Source: Streptomyces violaceusniger (GTDB lineage: Bacteria; Actinomycetota; Actinomycetes; Streptomycetales; Streptomycetaceae). Taken from it: DNA of 64,000 nt. Below the pieces are notes generated by a model, which saw only the letters and a list, made by a program, of their open reading frames with translations, was not told the origin of the DNA and did not search any database. The stretch spans positions 1,426,001-1,490,000 of the forward strand of contig BJHW01000002.1 in the NCBI GenBank assembly GCA_005405945.1, given 5' to 3'. Position 1 is the stretch's first letter; each line of letters begins with the position of its first letter. Shown here piece after piece: positions 54,468 to 64,000 of this stretch. The position numbers and the translations under genes were made by a program.

Positions 54468-54497
54468 AAGGGGCCCGGCCCCGCGGCCGGGCCCCTT
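54468..54497 (+). terminator. Terminator hairpin after GH27
   Basis: AAGGGGCCCGGCC (54468-54480) pairs perfectly with GGCCGGGCCCCTT (54485-54497) around the loop CCGC, just after the GH27 stop. Confidence 0.8.
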
Positions 54498-54531
54498 GCC
54501 GATCTGCCGATCTCAGACGACTGGAGCCGCC

Positions 54532-56966
54532 ATGAACCCCGCCCGACCGACGCCGGCAGAGAACCCGATGGAGACGTCAACGGAGAACTCGACAGAGACT
54601 CCGGCACAGACCCCAGCAGACGAACCGCGCTGTCCCTCGCGGCGACGGCCGGACTCACCCTGACCCTCGGCGCCCTGCCCGCCTTCACCGCCTCCGCCGC
54701 GCCCCGGCGCCCGGCCGACACCCCGCCGCTCAGCGGCACCTCACACGACGAGCTGTGGTGGCAGGCCCCCGGCGACGAGGGCTCCCTGATCGAGCAGGGT
54801 CTGCCGGTCGGCAACGGCCGCCTCGGCGCCCTCGCGAGCAACGACCCCGGCCGCGAGCTGCTGCTGATCACCGACGCCACGATGTGGACCGGCGGCCTCA
54901 ACGACACCCTCGACGCCGACGGCCAATTCCCCTACGGCCGGGGCGACTTCGGCTCCTTCACGCTGCTGGCCCGGCTCACCGTGGACATCCCCGGCCACGA
55001 TCTGTCCGGCGTCAACGGCTACCGCCGCGCCCTCGACCTCGCACAGGGACTGGTCACCAGTTCCTACGTCCACTCCGGTGTCACCTACCGGCGCCGGATC
55101 TTCGCCAGCCACCCCGACGACGCGATCGTCCTGCACTTCACACAGAGCGGCGGCGGCCGCTACACCGGCAGCGTCACCCTGGAGGGCACCCACGGCGAGA
55201 AGCCCTCGCACGCCGAGTCGTTCGGCGCGTCCTTCCCCAACGGCCTGCGGTACGGCGCGGCCGTCACGGCGTACGGCAGCGGCGGCCGGGTCCGGGTCAG
55301 CGGCACGCGCATCGGCTTCTCCGGCTGCAAGGACCTCACGGTGGTGGTCAGCGGCGACACCAACTATGCGCCCGACGCCGACAGCGGTTACCGCGATCCC
55401 ACTCTCGACCCCGAGAAGCTGGCCCGGACGAAGGTGCTCGCCGCCGCCCGGCACTCGGCGGACACCCTGCTGCGCACCCATATCGCCGACTACCGCCGCC
55501 TGTACGAGCGGTTCACCCTCTCGCTCGGCACCTCCACGGACGCCCAGCGCTCCCTGGACACCTGGGAGCGCCTCACCGCACGCGCCCGGGACGGGGTGCC
55601 CGACCCCGAACTGGAGGCCGCATACCTCCAGTTCAGCCGCTATCTGATGATCTCCGGCTCGCGCGACAGCCTTCCCCTGAACCTCCAGGGTCTGTGGCTG
55701 GACGGCAACGACCCGGACTGGATGGGCGACTACCACACGGACATCAACATCCAGATGAACTACTGGATGGCCGACCGCGCGGGGCTGTCCCCGTGCTTCG
55801 ACGCCTTCGCCGACTACTGCCTCGCCCAGCTCCCGTCCTGGGCCCGGCTCACCCACGACCTCTTCAACGACCCGCGCAACCGCTACCGCAACTCGAGCGG
55901 AAAGGTGGCCGGCTGGACCGTCGCCTTCTCCACCAACATCCACGGCGGAAGCGGCTGGTGGTGGCATCCCGCGAGCAACGCCTGGCTGAGCAACAGCCTG
56001 TACGAGCACTACGAGTACACCCAGTCGCGGGCGTATCTGGCGAAGATCTACCCGCTGCTCAAGGGCGCCTGTGAGTTCTGGGAGGCGCGGCTGCTCACCA
56101 CCACCCTCCCCGGCACCTCCAGGGAGGTGCTCATCGACGACAGGGACTGGTCGCCCGAACACGGCCCACAGGACGCCAAGGGCATCACCTACGCCCAGGA
56201 GCTGGTGTGGGCGCTGTTCGGCAACTTCGCCGCCGCGGCCGCCGAGCTGAAGCAGGACACCGCCTACGCGGACACGATCACCTCACTGCGGAAGAAGCTG
56301 TACCTGCCGGAGGTGAGCCCGAAGACCGGCCGGCTCCAGGAGTGGATGTCCCCCGACAACCTCGGGGAGACCACCCACCGCCATCTGTCCCCGCTGATCG
56401 GCCTGTTCCCCGGCGACCGCATCCGTCCCGACGGCTCCACTCCCCAGGAGATCGTGGACGGGGCCACCGCCCTGCTCACCGCGCGCGGCATGAACAGCTT
56501 CGGCTGGGCCAACGCCTGGCGGGCCGCGTGCTGGGCGCGGCTGAAGGACGCCGACACCGCGTACCGGCTCGTGGCCAACAACCTCCGCCCGTCCACCGAC
56601 GGCAGCAACGGCACCGCGTTCAACCTCTTCGACATCTACGAGGTGGAGAAGGGGCGTGGCATCTTCCAGATCGATGCCAACTTCGGCACCCCGGCCGCCA
56701 TGAGCGAGATGCTGCTGTACTCCCGCCCCGGCCACCTGGAACTGCTCCCCGCCCTGCCCGACGCCTGGGCCGCGTCCGGCTCGGTCACGGGACTCGCCGC
56801 GCGGGGCGGCTTCGTCGTCGATCTGCACTGGCAGCAGGGGGCGCCGACCTCGGTCACGATCCGCAGCGTCGGCGGCCGCACCACGACGGTGGCCCACGGC
56901 TCCACCTCCACCACGGTCCGCCTGGAGCCCGGCGGGTCCGTCACGCTGAAGGGGTTCGCCCGATGA
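54532..56966 (+). CDS. Secreted GH95 alpha-L-fucosidase, one missing C
   Basis: About 811 residues. The GH95 features are ELWWQAPGDEGSLIEQGLPV, the Asn pair in TDINIQMNYWMADRAG, HRHLSPLIGLFPGDRI and the catalytic Asp in FQIDANFGTPAAMSEM. The N-terminus is a Tat-like signal, PSRRTALSLAATAGLTLTLG. That frame has no start; ATG 54532 lies in the adjacent frame, and a fifth C at 54537-54540 yields NPRPTDAGREPDGDVNGEL, leading into the signal. The enzyme removes alpha-1,2-fucose (some relatives remove alpha-galactose). It is coupled to the SGNH hydrolase by ATGA. Confidence 0.88.
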
Positions 56967-58164
56967 CGGCTCGCCGCGCCGCCATCGGTGGCCTGGGCGT
57001 CGTACTGCTCGCGGCCGCCGCGCTGCACGCCACGCCCGCCACGGCGGCGGGCGGCCGACACGACGTCGTCACCTGGGCGGCGAGCGCCGATCGCGTAGGA
57101 GACGGGGCACCCGACCGCGGCTATCGGATGGTCGTGCACACCAGCGTCGGCGGGAGCGATCTGCGCATCCGTCTCTCCAACGCCTTCGGCGACGGGCCGC
57201 TGACCCTCGACAGCTCGTACGTCGGCGTGCAGAAGTCGGGTGCCGAGCTGAAGCGGGGCAGCAACCGGCGGTTGACCTTCGGCGGCGGACACACCGTCAC
57301 CATTCCGGCGGGCGAAGTGGCGTTCAGCGACGCCCTGCCCGGCAGCCTGCCCGCCGCCACCAACCTGGTCGTCAGCCTCCACACCCCCGACGCGGCCGGT
57401 CCGGCGACGGGCCACGGGATGGCGATGCAGACGTCGTACACGTCCCAGGGCGACCACACGGGGGAGGAGAGCGCCGCGCACTGGACGGACACCACCGGCT
57501 CCTGGTTCTACCTCGACGCCGCCACCGTCCGGACCTCCGCCGCGACCGGTGCCGTGGCCGCGCTCGGCGACTCCATCACCGACGGCTGGCAGTCCACCAC
57601 CGACCTCAACCGCCGCTGGCCCGACTACCTCGCGCGCCGGTTGCGGCAGGCGGCCACCGACGTCAGGGGAGTGGCGAACGAGGGGATCTCCGGCAACAAG
57701 GTCCTCGCCGACGGCGCCGGGCAGAGCGCCCTGAACCGGCTCGACCGCGATGTCCTGTCCCTCCCGGGCGTGCGGACCGTGTTCCTCTTCGAGGGGGTCA
57801 ACGACATCAAGGCGCACACCGGTGTCACCGCCGATGACATGATCGCCGGTTACCGCCGGATCATCGAGCGGGCGCACGCGGCCGGCATGTGCGTGGTCGG
57901 TGCCACCGTGGGGCCCTTCAAGGGCTGGAGCGAATGGGACGCGGCCGCCGAGCGGGTACGCCAGGACGTCAACGCCTTCGTTCGCGGCAGCGGCGAGTTC
58001 GACGCGGTGACCGACGTCGACCGCGCCCTGCGCAGCCCCTACGACCCGAGCGCATCCTGCCGTTCTTCGACAACGGCGACCATCTGCACCCCAACGACAA
58101 GGGGATGCAGGCGCTGGCCGATGCCATCGACCCCACGGCACTCGACTGCGCCGACGGCCCCTGA
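56963..58164 (+). CDS. Secreted SGNH/GDSL hydrolase, one missing G
   Basis: About 400 residues with a signal peptide (AAIGGLGVVLLAAAALHATP). The N-terminal beta domain resembles that of streptomycete SGNH esterases; the catalytic domain has block I VAALGDSITDGWQ, block III FLFEGVNDIKAH and block V NGDHLHPNDKGM with the Asp-His pair. The frame is lost near 58047 (DP-ERILPFFDNGD); one G restores it. Coupled to GH95, it likely removes acetyl or other esters from the same glycan. Confidence 0.85.
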
Positions 58165-58221
58165 GACCCGTCCGACCCGCCGGGCCCCGGGGCGGGAGCC
58201 GTCCCCCGCCCCGCGTATCCG

Positions 58222-58250
58222 AGGCGCCCGGAGCACGGCTCCGGGCGCCT
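58222..58250. terminator. Bidirectional terminator hairpin
   Basis: AGGCGCCCGGAGC (58222-58234) pairs perfectly with GCTCCGGGCGCCT (58238-58250) around ACG, between the convergent SGNH and FAD-oxidase genes. Confidence 0.8.
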
Positions 58251-58253
58251 GTC

Positions 58254-59411
58254 TCACTGCTCGCCCGGGCGGCGGGCCGGTGGTGGCGGGGGCAGGACCG
58301 CGCCCGAGGTGAAGCGGCTGGGCCGGAAGTCCTTCAGCAGGGGCGACTCATCGCCGTAGAGCTCGTCCGCGACCAGGCGGCCGAGCAGCGGGGCCAGGGT
58401 GATGCCGCTGTGGGTGGCCACCACATAGAACGGAACGTCGGTGGCGGGAAAGCCCGCCACCGTGAAGCCGTCGCCCGGCATGGCGCGCCGGCCGACCCGT
58501 ACCTTCTCCACCGCGGTGCCCTCGGCGCCGTTCAGCACCTCGGGCAGGCGGGCCAGCATGGCGGTGGCGATCTCGCCGTCGGGCGCGTACGCCTTGGCCG
58601 GGTCCGCCGTCGCGTCCAGGTCCAGGGCCTGGAGCAGCAGCCGTCCGCCGCCGTCCGGGCGGGCGTTCAGCCGTGGCCCGGTCAGCACGCGGGACAGCCG
58701 CGCGGCCGTCGGCGCGGTGGTGGCGAGGAAGCCGACCGTGGCCGAGCCCGCGAGATCCGGGTCCGCCATGGGGACGTGCGCACCGGCCAGCCGGGCCACC
58801 TCCTGTGTCCACCGGCCGGCGCAGCTCACCACCGTGTCCGCCGGGTGGCGGCCGCCGTCGGCGCAGACCACCGTGGTTCCGGCCGTGCCCCGTTCGATCG
58901 CGGTCGCCCTGGCGCCGCCGACCACCGTCGCGCCACGGTCCCTGGCGGCGCCCAGCAGCCGGGACAGCAGCAGCACGGGCAGGGTGTACGCCTCCTCGGG
59001 GAAGAAGGCGTACACGGCGTGGGACGGTGCCGCCGCGAGGTCCGGCTCCAGCTCCCTGGCCCGTTCCGCGGTGATCCACTCCGCCGGGTAGCCCCTGGCC
59101 GTCAGCCGCGCCACCCGCGCGGCCAGCACCTCCTTGTGCCGGTCCGTCACCGCCCACTCCAGGTTTCCGGCGGGGAAGAACCACGGCGCGCCGTCCCCGG
59201 CCAACGCGTAGTGTGCGCGGATACCGGCGTGGTTGAGCGCGAAGTACGGCTCCGGCTCCTTGTTCGCGCTGTTGATCCAGGCGAACGAGTTCGCGGTGGT
59301 GCCCGCTCCTGGGTGATCGGCCTCCAGCACGGTGACCCGGGCGCCACGCGCGGCCAGCTCCGCCGCCACGGCCGCGCCCACCACTCCGGCTCCGATGACC
59401 ACAACTCGCAC
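58254..59411 (-). CDS. FAD-dependent oxidoreductase (D-amino-acid-oxidase/glycine-oxidase type)
   Basis: A 385-residue DAO-superfamily flavoenzyme. The FAD motif VVVIGAGVVGAAVAAELAAR is at the extreme N-terminus, GTTANSFAWINSANKEPEPY follows, and the C-terminal FYVVATHSGITLAPLLG closes the FAD site. It would oxidise a primary or secondary amine or amino acid. AGGA precedes GTG 59411. As the last gene of the ABC-transporter operon, it probably degrades the imported amine. Confidence 0.87.
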   Translation of the reverse strand: MRVVVIGAGVVGAAVAAELAARGARVTVLEADHPGAGTTANSFAWINSANKEPEPYFALNHAGIRAHYALAGDGAPWFFPAGNLEWAVTDRHKEVLAARVARLTARGYPAEWITAERARELEPDLAAAPSHAVYAFFPEEAYTLPVLLLSRLLGAARDRGATVVGGARATAIERGTAGTTVVCADGGRHPADTVVSCAGRWTQEVARLAGAHVPMADPDLAGSATVGFLATTAPTAARLSRVLTGPRLNARPDGGGRLLLQALDLDATADPAKAYAPDGEIATAMLARLPEVLNGAEGTAVEKVRVGRRAMPGDGFTVAGFPATDVPFYVVATHSGITLAPLLGRLVADELYGDESPLLKDFRPSRFTSGAVLPPPPPARRPGEQ

Positions 59412-59434
59412 GGGAATCCTCCTTGGCACGAAGG

Positions 59435-60322
59435 TCAGTGTTCGGGGTCGGCCCCGAACAGATGCGCGACGCCGACGACGCGCTCGATGATGACGACGGC
59501 CACCGCGGCGAAGAGCACCATCACGGTGCCGACAGCGGTCACGGTCGGGTCGTAGTTGTACTGGAGGTAGTTGAAGATCCGCACCGGCAGGGTCTGCATG
59601 TCCGTGGTCACCACGAACAGCGCGATCGTCAGGTCGTCGAAGGACGTGATCAGGGCGAAGAACGCCCCGGCGATCAGCGGCCCGCGCACGGCGGGCAGCG
59701 TCACATGCCAGAACACCTGCGGCGCCTTCGCTCCCAGCCCGGCGGCGGCCAGCTCCGCCGACCGGTCGAGCCCGGCGAGTCCGGCCAGCACCAGGCGCAC
59801 GGTGTACGGCACGGTCAGCACCAGATGCGCCAGCAGCAGGGTGAGCGGGCTGGAGGCCATGCCGAGCTGGGCGTACCACTGGAGCAGCCCGATGCCGAGC
59901 ACGATCGTCGGCACGGCGAACGCGCTCGAGAACACCCTGTCCAGCACCGACTTCCCCGGGAACGGATAGCGGTGGATGGCCAGCCCGGCGGCGAGCCCGA
60001 GCGTCGTGGACACCACGGCCGCGCCCGCCGCCACGCCGATGCTGAGCAGGAACGAGTCCAGGAACTCGGGGCGGTTCAGCAGCTCCGCGTACCAGTGCAG
60101 GGTCAGCCCCTTGGGCGGGAAGGTGACATAGCTGGTCGTGGTGAGGGAGGAGGCGATGGTCACCAGCACGGGCGCCAGCAGGAACAGGCCGACGAGCGCG
60201 GCGAACACCGCGCCGAGCAGACGTCTCGCGCGCCCGGCCGCGCCCGCGGCGATAGGCTCGCCCGCAGCCTTGCTCGCCTTGCTCGTCGCCGTCGCCGCTT
60301 CCGTTTGCGTTGCCGTGGTCAC
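59435..60322 (-). CDS. ABC transporter permease (PotC-like)
   Basis: A 295-residue permease with six hydrophobic helices and the binding-protein-dependent EAA-type loop LDRSAELAAAGLGAKAPQVF. It belongs to the spermidine/putrescine and related family. GTG 60322 overlaps the stop of the first permease by 4 bp. Together with the first permease it forms the membrane channel of the importer. Confidence 0.88.
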   Translation of the reverse strand: MTTATQTEAATATSKASKAAGEPIAAGAAGRARRLLGAVFAALVGLFLLAPVLVTIASSLTTTSYVTFPPKGLTLHWYAELLNRPEFLDSFLLSIGVAAGAAVVSTTLGLAAGLAIHRYPFPGKSVLDRVFSSAFAVPTIVLGIGLLQWYAQLGMASSPLTLLLAHLVLTVPYTVRLVLAGLAGLDRSAELAAAGLGAKAPQVFWHVTLPAVRGPLIAGAFFALITSFDDLTIALFVVTTDMQTLPVRIFNYLQYNYDPTVTAVGTVMVLFAAVAVVIIERVVGVAHLFGADPEH

Positions 60323-61241
60323 GCGAACACCTCCTTGCCACCACGCCCGCGCAGCAGCCGGGCGTACACGGCCGTCAGAATCGTCGTCACCACGATCAGG
60401 ACGAAGCCGATCGCCGCCGCGTACGGCCAGTTCAGATTGGACGTCGCCTCGGTGTAGACGAAGTACGGCATCAGCTTCACCGTGGGCCCGCCCAGGATCG
60501 CCGGGGTGACGAAGCTGGAAACCGTCAGGCTGAACACGATCAGCGAACCGGCGAGCATCCCCGGCAAGGACAGCGGGACGGTGATCCGCCAGAAACACGT
60601 CCAGCCGCTCGCCCCAGACCCTTGGCCGCGGGCGTGAGGGCCGGGTCGATCCGGTCCAGACTGCCCATCAGGGGCAGCACCATGTACGCGAGCATCACAT
60701 GCACCATGCCGACCACGACCGCGGTGTCGTCGTACAGCATCTTGGGCGCCTCCAGGCCCACGGCGTGGAACCCGTCCGCGATCGGCCCCTTCGGCCCGAG
60801 CAGCACCAGCCACCCGTATGCCCTGGTCACCATGGAGATGAGCAGCGGCGACAGCAGCACGAGGGAGAGGTAGTTGCGCGCCCTGGGGGAGCGGCCGCGC
60901 AGATAGACGGCGAACGGGTAGCCCACCACGAGGCAGCCGAGGGTGGTCAGCGCGCCGATCCACAGGGTGTGCCACAGCACATCCCGGTAGAAGGAGTCCC
61001 CGAGGAACCGCGTGTAGTTGTGCAGCGTGGGATCGCCCGCCTGGGTGCGGAAGCTGTTGTACACCAGCATGAACAGCGGTGCGATGAAGAGCAGGGCGAG
61101 CACCGCGATGGCGGGGGAGGCCAGCAGCAGACCGGTGCGCCAGGGGCCGCGCTCCTTGACCGGCCGGGAAACCCCCGGCGCCGGGGCGGAGCCGTCGGGG
61201 CTCAGGGCCGGGCCGTCAGCGACGCGTGCTGTGGCTGCCAT
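60319..61241 (-). CDS. ABC transporter permease (PotB-like), one missing base
   Basis: About 307 residues, six helices. The EAA loop is broken: DPALTPAAKGLG ends one frame and SGWTCFWRITVPLSLPGMLA begins another; a fifth G (minus strand) at 60612-60615 joins them as GLGASGWTCFW. The start ATG 61241 lies 40 bp inside the ATPase gene; no closer start exists. It pairs with the PotC-like permease. Confidence 0.83.
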
Positions 61242-62395
61242 GCGCAGATCACCTCCTCGCCCAGGCCGGGCACCTCGGAACCGAACGGCAGCGTGGCCTC
61301 GACACGTCCCGCGGCCGTGGCCACGACGCAGCGGACACGGGTGCCGAGGAAACGGGTGGCCTCGACGGTGCCGGGAAGCCCCGGCTCCGCCGCCGTACGG
61401 TCAGCCGTGCTCGCCGAGCGGCCCTTCTCGGGCACGGCTTGGGGTACGGCCAGCACCCGTACGGCCTCCGGCCGCACATAGAGCCGTACCGCCTCGCCGT
61501 CGCCCGGTGCGGTGCCCACCGGTGTCGCCCTGACGAGGTGGGTGTCACCGATCCGGCAGCGGTGCCCATCGGCGGCCGCCCCCGCCGCGATCCCGTCGAG
61601 CACATTGACCTCGCCGACGAACTGCGCCACGAAGTCCGTGGCCGGACGCAGGTACACGGTCTCGGGGACGTCCAGCTGGTGGATCGTACCCTCGGCCATC
61701 ACCGCGATCCGGTCCGACACCGCGAGCGCCTCGTCCTGGTCGTGGGTGACCAGGATCGTGGTGGTGCCCACCCGGCGCTGGAGGGCGGCGACCTCCTCGC
61801 GCAGACGCACCCTGAGCTGGGCGTCGAGGTTGGAGAACGGCTCGTCGAGCAGCAGCAGATCGGGCTCCACGATCAGCGCCCTGGCCAGGGCCGTGCGCTG
61901 GCGCTGCCCGCCGGAGAGCTGGCGCGGATAGCGCTCGCCCATGCCGTCGAGCCCCACCAGCTCCAGGGCCTCGGCCGCCCTGCGTCTGCGCTGGGCCGCC
62001 CCGACCTTGCGCATCCGCAGGCCGAACGCGATGTTCTCCGCCACCGTCATATGGGGGAAGAGGGCGTACGACTGGAACACCATGCCCATGGCCCGCCGGT
62101 TCGCCGGGAGCCGGGTGATGTCGCGGCCGTCCACCTCCACCACGCCGGAGTCGGGCAGCAGATGGCCCGCCACCATGTTCAGCGTGGTGCTCTTGCCGCA
62201 ACCCGACGGACCGAGCAGGGTGAGGAACTCCCCTGGCTCCATCGTCAGGTCGATGCCACGGACGACCTCCTTGCCGCCGAGGGCCTTGTGGATCCCCTTG
62301 AGGACCAGCCGCCCGCGGGTGCTTCCCGCTCGGGTGGCGGTGTCCGCCCCGGTCGGCGCGCTCTCCTTGCCCACGGTGTCCGTCCCCGCGGTCAC
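61202..62395 (-). CDS. ABC transporter ATPase (PotA-like)
   Basis: A 397-residue ATPase with Walker A GPSGCGKSTT, Q-loop VFQSYALFPHMTV, signature LSGGQRQRTALARAL, Walker B LLLLDEPFSNLD and switch His LVTHDQDEAL, plus a C-terminal TOBE domain with LYVRPEAVRVL. GTG 62395 overlaps the binding-protein stop by 4 bp. It energises uptake of the compound captured by the upstream lipoprotein. Confidence 0.92.
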   Translation of the reverse strand: MTAGTDTVGKESAPTGADTATRAGSTRGRLVLKGIHKALGGKEVVRGIDLTMEPGEFLTLLGPSGCGKSTTLNMVAGHLLPDSGVVEVDGRDITRLPANRRAMGMVFQSYALFPHMTVAENIAFGLRMRKVGAAQRRRRAAEALELVGLDGMGERYPRQLSGGQRQRTALARALIVEPDLLLLDEPFSNLDAQLRVRLREEVAALQRRVGTTTILVTHDQDEALAVSDRIAVMAEGTIHQLDVPETVYLRPATDFVAQFVGEVNVLDGIAAGAAADGHRCRIGDTHLVRATPVGTAPGDGEAVRLYVRPEAVRVLAVPQAVPEKGRSASTADRTAAEPGLPGTVEATRFLGTRVRCVVATAAGRVEATLPFGSEVPGLGEEVICAWQPQHASLTARP

Positions 62396-63470
62396 TTGCT
62401 CTCCACCTGCTTGTTCCACTTGTCGGTCCAGGCGGAACGGTTCTTGTTGATGGTCTTCCAGTCGAGCTTCAGCAGGGAGTCCACCTTGTCGGTGCTGACG
62501 ACCTTGTTCTTCAGGGCCGGGTCCTCCTTGACCCCCTGGACCACCGAGCCGTCGTAGGTCGCCTTGGCGAGCGCGCGCTGGACGGATGGCTCCAGCAGAT
62601 GGGCGACGAACTTCTGGGCCAGCTCCTCATGCGGCGCCTTCTTGACCACGTTCGCCGTGGTCACCAGGCCGATCGCACCGTCCTCGGGGTAGACGAACTC
62701 GATCGGGAAGTCCTTCTCCGCCAGCGTCGAGGTCCGCGACACCCCCCACACCGAGGCGGCGGCCTGGCCCTGGAGGAAGTAGTTGGACACATCGGCGGTG
62801 GTGTCGAACGTCGCCGCGTTCTTGGCGATCTTCTTGACCGCCGTGAGGCCGGGGTCGATGTCCTTCTCCGAGCCGCCGTTCGCCTTGGACGCGCCGACCA
62901 GCAGCCCCACCCCATAGGTGTTGGTGATCGAGGGGAGGACCAGCTTGTCCCTCAGCTTGGGGTTGGCCAGATCCTCCCAGGTGGTGGGCTTGGGGATGCC
63001 ATGATCCTCGAACCACTCGGGGTTGTAGGCGATGCCCGTGGCCGTCAGCCCGAACCCCACCCCCGAGTCGTTCTCCATCCGGGCGATCTTCACCACGTGG
63101 TCCACCGGCACCACCTTGGTGTCGATCGACGCGAGCAGCCCGGCCTCCAGCGCCTGCGCCTGGGGACCGTCGTCCACCAGCGCCACGTCGATCTGCGGAT
63201 TGGCGCGCTGCGCCTTGAGTTTGGCGACGGTGTCGGTGGAGGAGCCGGGGATGTAGGTGACCTCGCAGCCGCAGCTCTTCTCGAACGCGGGCAGGACCGA
63301 GTCGCGGAACGCCGTCTCGAACGAGCCGCCGTAGCCGGCCACCACCAGGGTGCCTCCCTTTCCGCCACCGGCGGAGGGGCTGGGGGCGCCGCAGCCGGTG
63401 ACGGCGACGGTGAGCGCGAGGGCACTGGTGACGGCACACAGGGTGGGCAGGGCTGATCGGGGGATGGCAT
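62392..63470 (-). CDS. ABC substrate-binding lipoprotein (PotD-like), one missing C
   Basis: About 359 residues. A perfect AGGAGG precedes ATG 63470, but the mature protein is in the next frame; a sixth C on the minus strand (G run 63459-63463) gives the lipoprotein signal PSPRSALPTLCAVTSALALT ending at the lipobox VTGC. The body has TLVVAGYGGSFETAFRDSVL, VALVDDGPQAQALEAGLL and TGIAYNPEWF, as in spermidine/putrescine-type binding proteins. It is first in the operon and defines its specificity, an amine or related compound. Confidence 0.87.
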
Positions 63471-63607
63471 GGCTACCTCCTGCGATGAGAGATGGAAGTG
63501 CCGTTCCCGCTCCCGCGACCGGAGGAGGCGGGAGGGAAGGGGGAAACGAGGGGTGGCCGGGGGAGAGAGGGAGCGGGGAAACGCTGCGGCGGGGAGGCGA
63601 ACAGGGA

Positions 63608-64000
63608 TCAGCGGAGCGGGCCTTGGAGCGAGGTCTCCACGTAGAAGCGGGATGTGTCGGTCGGCAGGATGATTTCGAGGTGTTCGACCACCTCGTCGTT
63701 CTCCGCCCAGGTGACGCGCAGCCAGCGGAAGACCGCGGCACCCGGCTTCAGGCCGAAGAGCTCGGCGTGCTCCTCGTCCAGGGCGTACGGCTCCACGTAG
63801 AGCCGTGAGCGTTGCAGTGGCACGCCCCGGTCGCGGAGGTACATATGGCTCGTGATGCTGACCAGATCCTGGTCGAGCAGGTCGGGGGCGAACCGGAAGG
63901 GCAGCACGGCGAGTTCCGTGCTGGTCACGCGGCCGCCGTCGGGGCTCAGCTTGTGGCGATCGAGCTGCACGACGGCGTCGTTGTCGTCCAGGCCGGGCAG
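63608..64000 (-). CDS. GntR-family regulator, UTRA domain (partial, runs off the window)
   Basis: The last 130 residues of a HutC-type GntR regulator. The ligand-binding UTRA domain reads LAVLPFRFAPDLLDQDLVSI, SHMYLRDRGVPLQRSRLYVE, GLKPGAAVFRWLRVTWAEND and ends TDTSRFYVETSLQGPLR. The N-terminal DNA-binding part lies beyond position 64000. It precedes the ABC operon on the same strand after 137 bp and probably controls it. Confidence 0.82.
   Translation of the reverse strand: MPGLDDNDAVVQLDRHKLSPDGGRVTSTELAVLPFRFAPDLLDQDLVSITSHMYLRDRGVPLQRSRLYVEPYALDEEHAELFGLKPGAAVFRWLRVTWAENDEVVEHLEIILPTDTSRFYVETSLQGPLR

Noticed and set aside
54741..56162. 473-residue open frame on the minus strand
   Set aside because: Antisense shadow of the GH95 gene, Val/Gly/Ala/Arg-rich without domains.
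1..64000. tRNA, rRNA, CRISPR arrays, insertion sequences, attachment sites
   Set aside because: I looked for clover-leaf patterns, regularly spaced repeats, transposase motifs and terminal inverted repeats and found none I could support.

Overview
The window is high-GC actinomycete DNA, almost certainly from a Streptomyces chromosome. Gene density is high, third codon positions are GC-rich, and GTG/TTG starts and 4-bp ATGA/GTGA overlaps are frequent. Regulator families (TetR, IclR, ROK, ArsR, MarR) are many and Tat and lipoprotein signals are typical. The content is accessory: biosynthesis, catabolism, transport and glycoside hydrolases. I saw no rRNA, tRNA, CRISPR array, insertion sequence or phage genes.

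A caution governs the whole reading. At least twenty genes are interrupted by one missing base, nearly always in a C or G run, and adding one base restores a complete family-length protein each time. I therefore join the two frames into one gene and say so in each entry. Sequencing or assembly error is the likeliest cause. A few loci (29.7-30.3 kb and 32.6-34 kb) also lack coding blocks and look like genuine decay.

Layout. 0-4.6 kb: a small CxxC protein, a TetR regulator coupled to a drug/metabolite transporter, and an MFS exporter divergent from an ArsR-type regulator. 4.6-19.1 kb: a cytochrome P450 divergent from a tightly coupled series encoding a PEP-synthase-like dikinase, a fatty acyl-AMP ligase, a nucleotidyltransferase-fold protein, an acyl carrier protein, a thioester-reductase-type SDR, a protein with a nucleoside-diphosphate-kinase fold, an AfsA-type hotdog enzyme, a UbiA-type membrane protein, an amidohydrolase and a methyltransferase. 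I do not recognise this combination and rate it the best candidate for an undescribed biosynthetic system. 19.2-19.7 kb: a MarR gene behind a MerR-style promoter. 19.8-26.3 kb: a minus-strand catabolic operon of a formaldehyde-activating-enzyme homologue, an enolase-superfamily dehydratase, aldehyde dehydrogenase, hydroxyisobutyrate-type dehydrogenase and iron alcohol dehydrogenase, divergent from an IclR regulator. 26.4-29.4 kb: semialdehyde dehydrogenase and MFS permease. 29.7-35.2 kb: agmatinase-type ureohydrolase, its probable IclR regulator, and several broken genes. 35.4-37.3 kb: a secreted phosphoesterase with a LamG-like tail.

37.4-45.7 kb: isochorismate synthase, GH88/105-like protein, MenD, crotonase, EntA-like SDR, MenC, and MenE on the opposite strand. 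This is a menaquinone-like chorismate branch that probably serves a secondary metabolite, since streptomycetes normally make menaquinone by the futalosine route. 45.9-49 kb: DUF5709, a coiled-coil protein, DoxX and LysR. 49-58.2 kb: a glycan locus with GH36, a ROK regulator, secreted GH27-CBM35, GH95 and an SGNH hydrolase. 58.3-64 kb: a polyamine-type ABC transporter operon ending in an FAD amine oxidase, with a GntR/UTRA regulator upstream that runs off the window edge.
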